This document shows positions 1-7,488 of a DNA stretch of 15,220 bases, one piece after another (the stretch's first letter is position 1; each line of letters opens with the position of its first letter). Both the position numbers and the translations under genes were made by a program. This DNA comes from Nitrospiraceae bacterium (lineage in GTDB: Bacteria; Nitrospirota; Nitrospiria; Nitrospirales; UBA8639), in contig DOFS01000308.1 of assembly GCA_003523945.1 (NCBI GenBank), positions 1 to 15,220 on the forward strand, written 5' to 3'. A model generated the notes under the pieces. That model saw nothing but the letters and a program-made list of their open reading frames with translations, was not told the origin of the DNA and ran no database searches.

Positions 1-59
1 CGGTGTCGGTGAACCGCGGAGGGCACCCGGAGGGCCATGCCACGGCCAATATGGTTTTG

Positions 60-110
60 GGTCCTTTTGCCGAAACAAAAGGACCTCGCCGTACGGGGGC
101 GAAACCCCGT
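60..110. repeat. REP-like double hairpin in a GC-rich segment
   Basis: Two perfect inverted repeats lie close together. The first pairs 60-69 with 76-85 (a 10-bp stem with a CCGAAA loop). The second pairs 93-98 with 105-110 (a 6-bp stem with a GCGAAA loop). Neither is followed by a clear T-run on either strand, so they do not look like simple intrinsic terminators. The surrounding 1-118 segment is GC-rich and changes abruptly to AT-rich sequence after about position 120. Such palindromic GC-rich units are often dispersed intergenic repeats (REP or MITE type). That this one is dispersed is an inference, because only one copy is in the window. Confidence 0.5.
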
Positions 111-745
111 CCCCCTCCCCCTTGAAATCTCAATGCCACCTCGTGAGCATAAATCAACCAATCCCCAAATCCCCGTATTTTCCAAAGTAATTCCCCAATC
201 CTAGTTATCAGAATTGTGCCCATTCGCCCTCGAAATTTCGCGGCATAAGTGCAAAAGCTTCCCCCCCCACAATTTTTTAATCCCATCCGCGAATCTCCAA
301 AAGAGATTGTGAGAAAAATTTTCCTCTGAATTTAATCCAAAAAAACTCTCTCCCATTTTTGTGAATCAAACCTAAAGCCTTCAATCCAAAAGTTTTTTCT
401 GTACTTAAATTGATGACTGAGGTACATTTCCGAGTACTTAACTTAATCCATCATGCCCAACGCCTTGGCCATTATCTGACTATTCTCCAATAAACTTATA
501 TCAATGGCGGGGCCTCCCAAAATAACGATCTGCTCCCCACACTGGTCAATCGATAAACCACAATTATTTCCCTACCAGGTTTTTTAAGATTACCACTGGA
601 GAAGGGGGTATTCTCTGACCTAAAATTTTTACCCAGTTAATCCTAGACTAAAATAATGTTTAGGACCAACCAAGGGCGAAAGGCGGACCTAATGAAAGCT
701 AAATGCTATTCTAATAATAAAATCTGACTAACTCAGAATTCCTGG
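111..745. other. AT-rich non-coding leader upstream of the defence operon
   Basis: This roughly 630-bp stretch has no convincing gene. It is AT-rich with many T and A runs, contains a run of eight C residues near 262-269, and has a perfect 10-bp palindrome (CGAAATTTCG) at 231-240. On the minus strand an open stretch of 42 codons between stops at 572-574 and 443-445 has reasonable amino-acid composition (it ends ...MAKALGMMD) and may be a relic of a gene end, but no family was recognised. No promoter matching both sigma-70 boxes with normal spacing was found. A weak pair is TTTACC at 628-633 and TAAAAT at 649-654, with only 15 bp between them. The operon promoter is presumably somewhere here. 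Confidence 0.4.
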
Positions 746-764
746 GTGTGGCTGCTTAATTTCC

Positions 765-770
765 GAGGGA
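765..770 (+). promoter_or_regulatory. Ribosome binding site deciding the DUF499 start
   Basis: GAGGGA at 765-770 lies 8 nt before the ATG at 779. The open frame extends upstream to a GTG at 746, but nothing resembling a Shine-Dalgarno sequence precedes that GTG. The extra 11 residues it would add (beginning MWLLNF) do not look conserved. The ATG at 779 is therefore the preferred start. Confidence 0.65.
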
Positions 771-778
771 CAACAACC

Positions 779-3700
779 ATGAAGACCGTCCGAGATGCCT
801 GCACACTTCAACCCAATGCACTTTCAATCAAACTAAGCGATCAGATCGAGCAGCTTGATGAGCTCATCACCTCGGAAGGGAACGGCTCGGCCTTTTTCGA
901 GAAGACGTTTATAACTCAGGGCATGCAAGACCTGATCAGTGAGGGTATTGCTAGGTTGGCTGGGGCATCAACTCAAGCCATCTTCCACCTCAAGCAGGCT
1001 ATGGGTGGCGGTAAAACGCACCTGCTTGTAGGGTTCGGTCTGCTTGCTCGGCATCCAGAGCTACGCAAGACGTACTGCGCGGGCATGCCGCACGCATCAG
1101 CTTTTACCAACGCCAACATCGCCGCATTCAACGGACGCAACAGCCCGGATCACTTCTTTTGGGGAGAGATCGCCAACCAACTTGGCAAGGGCGAGCAGTT
1201 CAAGAGTTTCTGGACCAGCGGTCCCAAGGCTCCAGACGAAAAAGATTGGCTGAAGCTACTTGATGGGGGAAATCCCATCTTGATCCTTCTTGACGAGATG
1301 CCTCCCTATTTCAACATTCTTGATACGCAACAGATAGGTAATGGGACTGTCGCCGACATTGCCACCCGTGCCTTTTCGAACCTTCTCACTGCCGCCCTCA
1401 AGAAGAGCAACGTCTGCGTCGTGGTTTCAGACCTTGCGGCTTCTTATGCTACCGGTACCAGGCTTATCAACCGAGCCCTTGAAGACGCCCGCTCAGAGCT
1501 GGGACGTCAAGAACGCAATATCACGCCGGTGGACCTCGCGGCGAATGAGATCTACGACATCCTACGAAAGCGCCTCTTCAAACCTTTACCTGATAAGGCA
1601 GTGATTGACGACATTGCTGACGCCTTCGGACGAAAGCTAGAGGAAGCGGCTAAATCCAAGACAGCCAATCGTGGAGCCGAAGCCATAGCTGATGAGATCG
1701 CTGCAACCTATCCGTTCCATCCTCGCCTCAAGAACGTCATCGCCCTGTTCAAGGAAAATGAGCAGTTCAAACAGACACGTGGGCTCATAGAGCTGGTTTC
1801 ACGCCTACTCAGGTCTGTCTGGAACCGGCAGGCTAACGATGTTTTTCTTATCGGCCCCCAACATTTTGACTTATCCATCACGGAAGTCCGCGACAAACTC
1901 ACCGAAATCTCGGGCATGCGTGATGTTATTGCTAAGGATCTGTGGGATGCGCAGCAATCTGCCCATGCCCAGATCATCGACCTACAATTCGGCAAGGAAG
2001 CGGCAACTCAGATCGGAGCCCTGCTGCTCACTTCGAGCCTTTCCACCGCCGTGAACGCGGTAAAGGGCCTCACTTGTGAGGAAATGGTCGAATGTCTTAT
2101 CTCGCCATTACGCGAGCCGTCCGATTTTCTTGGGGCGTTTGAGGAGCTGGAAAAGGTTGCATGGTATGTGCACCACACGCCTGAAGGTCGCTACTACTTT
2201 GATCGACAGGAGAATCTGACTAAGCTTCTACAGACCCTTGCCCACGACGCGCCGGAGAACCAGGTTGATGATCTCATCAGGCACCGTCTCCGAGAGATGT
2301 TCAAGGCTTCCCGCAAAACTAGCTACGAAGACGTCCTTCCACTTCCGAGATTGGAAGAGGTCGCCGACCGCGTCCGCAAGGCTCGCGTGTTGCTTGTCGT
2401 CAGCCCAGACTCAAAAATTCCGCCAGAAGAAGTACAGAAATTCTTTGATGGTTTAAGTCAGAAGAACAACCTCTGTGTTCTTACCGGCGACAAGACGGCC
2501 ATGGGAAGCGTGGAAAAGGCCGCGCGCCAACTCTATGCCTCGCAAAAGGCGGACGGTCGCATTCCCAAGGGACATCCGCAACGAGATGACCTTGAACGAA
2601 AACAACAGAGCTACGAGCAAGACTTCAACTCCACCATACTCAACCTCTTCGACAAAGTCCTTTTTCCAATCCAGCGGGCTGGTAGGCAGGCCCAGCTAGC
2701 CTCCAAAGCATTAGACATGACGCGAGATGCCACCAAGCCCTTCAACGGAGAGGAGCAAATCGAAAAAACGCTCATCTCAAACCCGCTGAAGCTGTATCTC
2801 GATATCGAGAGGGAGTTCGATGCGATTCGGGACAAGGCACAAGATCTCCTTTGGCCTGAGAACCAGGACGACGCCCGGTGGTCGGATGTAGCTGACCGTT
2901 ATGCCGAGCAGGCCGGCATGCCATGGCTGCCGCCGAAAGGTCTCGACACGCTCAAGTCTATCGCGTGCAATCGCGGGCTGTGGGAAGACCTCAGAAACGG
3001 CTACGTCACCAAGAAGCCGAAGAAGAAGTGCACGTCGGCGCAGATCATTGCCGAGTCTGAGCCGGACGACAATGGGAATGTGCGCGTGCGCATCAATCCG
3101 CAGAACGCCGGGCCTGCACCTCGGATATATTACGCCGAAGACGCCCCTGTGTCCGAATCAAGCGCACAACTCAAGGACCAAGCCTATACGACAGGGGCGT
3201 TGCGGATAAATATCCTGGTGTGCGATCCGTCGGGTCAATACGAGACCGGAGACCCCGTAACCTGGTCCAACAAACTAGTCCTACGCAACCAACTCTCCGA
3301 GAAGGGGGGCAAACGGAGCGTTGAACTTTTTGTCGCGCCGAAGGGCTCCATCCGCTATACCCTTGATGGAAGCGAGCCGCGCGAGGGCGCAGTCTACGCG
3401 GGACCAGTTGTCATCGGGGACGAAGACATTTTACTGCGTACCTTCGCTGAGGCCGACGGGCTAGAGACTAAAGCTGATTTCCGCTTTCGGGCCAAGGGCA
3501 AAAAAGGCGTACAGATCGATGAGGTAAAGCCCTGTTGCCTTGTGTCGCGTGCCGGCCGGAAGCTCGACTCGCGCGGCAAGACCTTCGAAGGATTGAAGCA
3601 GGCTGCCCAAAAGGCCGCCACGTTCGAAGGCATCGTGCTCAACGTGGGCCAGGGCAACCAGATGATCTCTATCAACGTAGGCGAGATTGCGGTGGACGCG

Positions 3701-3862
3701 GCCTTCATCGAGGCGCTACTGGTCAAAGTATTGGAGAAATTCACACCCGACACGCTGGTGACGATGGCATTTCGCAAAGCCCACTTCACTTCTGGGCACG
3801 ACCTCAAGGATTTTGCTGAGAAGCTTGGCATCGAACTCCAAATTGGAGACGTCGAGCAATGA
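779..3862 (+). CDS. DUF499 domain P-loop ATPase, anti-phage defence associated
   Basis: This 1027-residue protein belongs to the DUF499 family of large ATPases found in defence islands next to DUF1156 methyltransferases. A Walker A motif (AMGGGKTH) lies at about residues 74-81 and a Walker B motif (ILILLDEMP) at about 167-175, with D172 and E173 as the likely Mg-binding and catalytic residues. An AAA-like region follows, including the conserved-looking stretch ITPVDLAANEIYDILRKRLF. Near the C terminus, residues about 850-905 contain IRYTLDGSEP (858-867) and resemble the chitobiase C-terminal/Fn3-associated fold. This is a beta-sandwich normally found in surface enzymes and is here probably a binding module. 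There is no signal peptide or membrane segment, so the protein should be cytoplasmic. It is the first gene of the operon and its stop overlaps the DUF3780 start (ATGA). The precise role (DNA loading or ATP-driven remodelling) is inferred, not shown. The start is ATG 779 rather than GTG 746. Confidence 0.93.
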   Translation: MKTVRDACTLQPNALSIKLSDQIEQLDELITSEGNGSAFFEKTFITQGMQDLISEGIARLAGASTQAIFHLKQAMGGGKTHLLVGFGLLARHPELRKTYCAGMPHASAFTNANIAAFNGRNSPDHFFWGEIANQLGKGEQFKSFWTSGPKAPDEKDWLKLLDGGNPILILLDEMPPYFNILDTQQIGNGTVADIATRAFSNLLTAALKKSNVCVVVSDLAASYATGTRLINRALEDARSELGRQERNITPVDLAANEIYDILRKRLFKPLPDKAVIDDIADAFGRKLEEAAKSKTANRGAEAIADEIAATYPFHPRLKNVIALFKENEQFKQTRGLIELVSRLLRSVWNRQANDVFLIGPQHFDLSITEVRDKLTEISGMRDVIAKDLWDAQQSAHAQIIDLQFGKEAATQIGALLLTSSLSTAVNAVKGLTCEEMVECLISPLREPSDFLGAFEELEKVAWYVHHTPEGRYYFDRQENLTKLLQTLAHDAPENQVDDLIRHRLREMFKASRKTSYEDVLPLPRLEEVADRVRKARVLLVVSPDSKIPPEEVQKFFDGLSQKNNLCVLTGDKTAMGSVEKAARQLYASQKADGRIPKGHPQRDDLERKQQSYEQDFNSTILNLFDKVLFPIQRAGRQAQLASKALDMTRDATKPFNGEEQIEKTLISNPLKLYLDIEREFDAIRDKAQDLLWPENQDDARWSDVADRYAEQAGMPWLPPKGLDTLKSIACNRGLWEDLRNGYVTKKPKKKCTSAQIIAESEPDDNGNVRVRINPQNAGPAPRIYYAEDAPVSESSAQLKDQAYTTGALRINILVCDPSGQYETGDPVTWSNKLVLRNQLSEKGGKRSVELFVAPKGSIRYTLDGSEPREGAVYAGPVVIGDEDILLRTFAEADGLETKADFRFRAKGKKGVQIDEVKPCCLVSRAGRKLDSRGKTFEGLKQAAQKAATFEGIVLNVGQGNQMISINVGEIAVDAAFIEALLVKVLEKFTPDTLVTMAFRKAHFTSGHDLKDFAEKLGIELQIGDVEQ

Positions 3863-4431
3863 GGGAAATCCTCAAGACTGTGGACTTCGGTGCGCCCGAC
3901 AAGTTCGGCGCACATCTCTTCCGAGTGGAGATCCAGGCCGCGCGAAACGAAAAGGTCGTGATCGTCGAAGACTTTGGCTATCGAGGATTGGAAGGCGGAA
4001 TCCCACGCGAAGAGGAGCGTGTTATTCTTTTTCGGAATGTGTGGGCTGGCATCGCCGACAGCGCCCGTCGAGAATTTAACGATCGTCTCAAGACCGCTAA
4101 GGTGCTCACCGGCCGCTGGCACACCGGCACGAATCTCGTGGACCGCCTGCTCGGGAAGGAGCTCTGCGTCCTCGCCTGGGCCGCCGAGACCGCGAACGAA
4201 GAACAGATCCCTATTATCTGCAACAAGTGGGCGGCACTGCGTCCCGAAGAGCGCTGGTGGCTCTTCGCCATGACCGTAGCAGAGGCAGGTCGGCCTGAAG
4301 ACAACCAGCGCGGCTGGCGCCGCGCACTGTTCCTTGCCCTTTCGGATGGCGAGAAGCCACCTCCGCAACGCAAACGCCGCCGCCCCGTGGAAACTGACTT
4401 GTTCGATCTTCCCTTGTACGAGACTACTTAA
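3859..4431 (+). CDS. DUF3780 domain protein, anti-phage defence associated
   Basis: This 190-residue soluble protein matches the pattern of the DUF3780 family, which is found almost only between DUF499 and DUF1156 genes. The most telling segment is PEERWWLFAMTVAEAG, beginning at residue 129, followed by GWRRALFLAL. The C terminus carries a basic patch (QRKRRR) and then an acidic and aromatic tail ending DLPLYETT. No catalytic motif can be seen, so it may be a structural or adaptor subunit of the complex (inference). Translation is coupled at both ends: the ATG overlaps the DUF499 stop by 4 bp, and its TAA shares one base with the methyltransferase ATG. A GGAG at 3845-3848 provides a ribosome binding site. 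A long open frame on the opposite strand here is a composition shadow. Confidence 0.9.
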   Translation: MREILKTVDFGAPDKFGAHLFRVEIQAARNEKVVIVEDFGYRGLEGGIPREEERVILFRNVWAGIADSARREFNDRLKTAKVLTGRWHTGTNLVDRLLGKELCVLAWAAETANEEQIPIICNKWAALRPEERWWLFAMTVAEAGRPEDNQRGWRRALFLALSDGEKPPPQRKRRRPVETDLFDLPLYETT

Positions 4432-7400
4432 TGACTCCGACTGTTATGCCGTTTTCCCTCAAGGACGCACCTGCGCTCATCGAGCGGCTCCTCCCGGTGC
4501 AGAAGTTGTCGGCCGAGGTATTTAAAGAACGTAAAGCGGGCGCAGGTCAAACCCTCGTTCCACTTGGTGCGTATTGGAAGGGACGCAAGCCGCTTATTCT
4601 AAACAAAGCCTGCATCCTTGGCTGTCTCCTCCCGGCTACTGACAACCCTAAACGGGACCTTGAAATTTTCGAAAAGCTCATGGCGATGGACGACGAATCC
4701 TTCGTCGCCCGTTGGCCGCGTCGCGCCAAGCCTCGCGAAATCCTCGCCACCCTGAACATAGCCCGCATCGCCGATTACTTCGTCTCCGACCCCCCCAATC
4801 TCCTACCTCAGTCGGCGCCCGTGAATTGGTCGAAGCTTGAGTTGGATAACGTCAAGGTCAATTGGCGCGATGACATTTCCGAGCTGGCCCGCCGTCAGCT
4901 TGCAGTTCAAATGCTCCCAAGGGGCTCGTACCGCAAACGCGTAGAAATGGCCAAACGGCCTGAGGAGGTTTTAGAGACGGTCCATGTTCACATCTGGAAC
5001 TATGTAAACGAGCATCTAGGTACAAGCGCCCACTCGTTCCCTGAGTTGGTCGAGCAACTTGGCATCATGCGCTTTGGGCACCGACCGCTGGTCGCAGACA
5101 CATTCAGTGGTTCTGGCCAGTTTCCCTTCGAGGCTGCCCGGCTTGGCTGCGATGTCTATGCTTCCGACCTGAATCCTGTGGCCTGCATGTTGACCTGGGG
5201 CGCGTTCCATATCGTCGGCGGTTCTTCAGATGAACGTGCCGAACTTGAACACCAGCAGCGACGGCTTGTGGAAAAAGTGCTGGGAGAAATCGACAAGCTT
5301 GGCGTCGAAACGGACGGGAGAGGTTGGCGTGCCAAGGCTTACCTGTACTGTGTTGAAGTTCGCTGCCCGCAATCAGGCTGGATGGTTCCGTTGATTCCTT
5401 CGCAAGTCCTTAGCTACGGCAAACAGGCCATCGCCGAATTAGTTCCAAGGGCGACTCAAAAGCGCTACGACATCCGCGTGCGGTCTGGCGTTTCAGCCAA
5501 AGAATTGAGGGCTGCGTTGAAGGGCACGGTGCGCATTGATGGCCGCGGTCAAGACCCTTATCTAATTCACATCGTGAATGGCGTCGAGTATCGGACGAAG
5601 ATTTCCACGCTACGCGGCGACTTCCGCAATACCGGCAGAACCAGTGGAAATAAGCTGCGCCTTTGGGAAAAATCAGATTTCAAGCCGCGCCCCGAAGACA
5701 TCTTCCAGGAGCGCCTCTACGCCGTCCACTGGATGCGGCCTAAACCCAACGGCAAGAAATTCGATTATGAGTTCCGCACCGTTTCGGATGACGATATTAA
5801 ACGGGAACACAGAGTCGAGGAACTCATCTCCAAGAATCTTGCAGAGTGGCAAGAAAAGGGCTGGCTGCCTGACATGCGCATCGAACCGGGCTACAATACA
5901 AACCAGCCCATACGCGAGCGAGGTTGGACTCACTGGCATCACCTATTTCCTGCTCGTCATCTTCTTCTGCTAGGCCTGATAAGGAAGTACGGACAAGACG
6001 CCAATTCAGCCATGATGTTTTCTCGTATCCTGAACTACGCGGGAAAACTCTGCATCTGGTCAACATCAAAGCCTGGATCAAGCAAAGTTGGTGAGGGTGG
6101 CAGGACGGGTGGCGGCAGTGATAACCCAGTGAACGTGTTTTACAACCAAGCCCTAAACACCCTATTTAACTATGGATGCCGGGCTGCTCTCCCTCTATTG
6201 GAAATGTTCAATCTTGCGCTTCTACCTTCACCATGCACGGGCTCACTTAAGGTTGCCTGCCACACGGCACATGAAATTGAACAGAAAACGGATATTTTTA
6301 TTACCGATCCGCCATATGGCGACGCGGTGAACTACGACGAAATTCTAGAGTTCTTTATCGCCTGGCTGAGGAAGAACCCGCCGCCCGAGTACGCAGATTG
6401 GGTCTGGGACAGCCGTCGGTCTCTGGCGATTAAGGGTGAAGGCGAAGATTTCCGGCGCGGAATGGTGGCAGCCTACAAACGCATGACTGAGTATATGCCC
6501 GGCAATGGCATCCAGATCATTATGTTTACACACCAATCCGGCTCGATTTGGGGCGACATGGCGAACATCGTTTGGGCTTCCGGCCTTCATGCCAGCGCCG
6601 CATGGTACATCGCAACCGAGACAGATAGTGCGCTCCGCGAAGGTAGCTATGTGAAGGGCACGGTGCTACTCGTCTGCCGCAAGTGTCAGGGTGCGCACAA
6701 GACCACAAGAGACGACCTCGCCTGGGAGATCCAAGAAGAGGTCCAGAGACAGGTGGACGACCTGGTTGGCCTCAATCAGGAAGCCAAAGGTCTGTACCGT
6801 GACGAGAACGTCTTCGAGGATGCCGACATCCAAATGGCAGGCTACGCGGCAGCGCTCCGCGTGCTCACCCGCTACTCCATGATTGATGGCCGCGACATGA
6901 CCGCCGAGGCTAACCGCCCGCGCGTGAAGGGTGAAACAACCTTTGTAGATGGTCTCATCGCTTTCGCTGTAGATACCGCCAACCAGTGTCTCGTTCCTCA
7001 AGGCATCATAAAGTCCCACTGGGATAAGCTTAGGGGTGCGGAACGGTTTTACCTCAAGATGCTCGAACTCGAAGCCCGCGGCACCAAGACGCTCGACAAT
7101 TACCAGAACTTCGCCAAGGCGTTCAAAGTGCGCGACTCCCGCGCGCTCATGGGTGACCAGCGCGCCAATCACGCACGTCTCAAGAGTGCGGTCGAGTTTG
7201 GCCGTGGCGAGATGAGCGAAGGCTCTGAGCTGCACCAGTCGGTCTTGCGCGCTGTGCTCTACGCCGTAATGGAACTGGTGAAAGGCGTAGACAGCAACGA
7301 GGTGCTGGCTCATCTGATGCTGAACATCCCCAACTACTACGGTGACATGACCCAGCGCGAGTTGGCAGTGGACCTGGCCGACTACCTCGCCAAACGGCTT

Positions 7401-7475
7401 GAAGCCCTCCGCCCAGACGAGGCTAGCGCCGCGCGTGTGCTGCGCGAACTCGTGAAAAATCAGCGACTGGGGTGA
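4431..7475 (+). CDS. DUF1156 domain DNA methyltransferase (N6-adenine/N4-cytosine type)
   Basis: This 1014-residue protein begins with the DUF1156 signature (IERLLPVQKLSAEVFKER near residues 18-35). The S-adenosylmethionine-binding motif I is DTFSGSGQFPFEA from residue 223, followed by an acidic residue in a motif II-like position (YASDLNP). The catalytic motif IV is DPPYGDAVNY from residue 626, the form used by amino-methyltransferases acting on adenine N6 or cytosine N4. About 400 residues separate motifs I and IV. This insert probably holds target-recognition sequence and includes a knuckle-like segment, CVEVRCPQSGWMVPL (307-321), in which part of the usual CPxCG pair appears lost. The last 350 residues are unrecognised. 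The gene is translationally coupled to DUF3780 and lacks its own clear ribosome binding site. By analogy with other methyltransferase-based defence systems it should mark host DNA as self. Target sequence unknown. Confidence 0.93.
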   Translation: MTPTVMPFSLKDAPALIERLLPVQKLSAEVFKERKAGAGQTLVPLGAYWKGRKPLILNKACILGCLLPATDNPKRDLEIFEKLMAMDDESFVARWPRRAKPREILATLNIARIADYFVSDPPNLLPQSAPVNWSKLELDNVKVNWRDDISELARRQLAVQMLPRGSYRKRVEMAKRPEEVLETVHVHIWNYVNEHLGTSAHSFPELVEQLGIMRFGHRPLVADTFSGSGQFPFEAARLGCDVYASDLNPVACMLTWGAFHIVGGSSDERAELEHQQRRLVEKVLGEIDKLGVETDGRGWRAKAYLYCVEVRCPQSGWMVPLIPSQVLSYGKQAIAELVPRATQKRYDIRVRSGVSAKELRAALKGTVRIDGRGQDPYLIHIVNGVEYRTKISTLRGDFRNTGRTSGNKLRLWEKSDFKPRPEDIFQERLYAVHWMRPKPNGKKFDYEFRTVSDDDIKREHRVEELISKNLAEWQEKGWLPDMRIEPGYNTNQPIRERGWTHWHHLFPARHLLLLGLIRKYGQDANSAMMFSRILNYAGKLCIWSTSKPGSSKVGEGGRTGGGSDNPVNVFYNQALNTLFNYGCRAALPLLEMFNLALLPSPCTGSLKVACHTAHEIEQKTDIFITDPPYGDAVNYDEILEFFIAWLRKNPPPEYADWVWDSRRSLAIKGEGEDFRRGMVAAYKRMTEYMPGNGIQIIMFTHQSGSIWGDMANIVWASGLHASAAWYIATETDSALREGSYVKGTVLLVCRKCQGAHKTTRDDLAWEIQEEVQRQVDDLVGLNQEAKGLYRDENVFEDADIQMAGYAAALRVLTRYSMIDGRDMTAEANRPRVKGETTFVDGLIAFAVDTANQCLVPQGIIKSHWDKLRGAERFYLKMLELEARGTKTLDNYQNFAKAFKVRDSRALMGDQRANHARLKSAVEFGRGEMSEGSELHQSVLRAVLYAVMELVKGVDSNEVLAHLMLNIPNYYGDMTQRELAVDLADYLAKRLEALRPDEASAARVLRELVKNQRLG

Positions 7476-7488
7476 GAACGGGCAACAC

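Noticed and set aside
60..85. Intrinsic transcription terminator
   Set aside because: The stem is perfect but no T-run follows it on either strand, so a repeat-type hairpin is more likely.
746..778. GTG start giving 11 extra residues to the DUF499 protein
   Set aside because: There is no ribosome binding site before the GTG, while GAGGGA is well placed before the ATG at 779.
3394..4368. Minus-strand open frame of 324 codons opposite the end of DUF499 and DUF3780
   Set aside because: It is fully covered by two well-recognised + strand genes. Its translation is low-complexity in feel, with no family pattern, as expected from the codon bias of the true strand.
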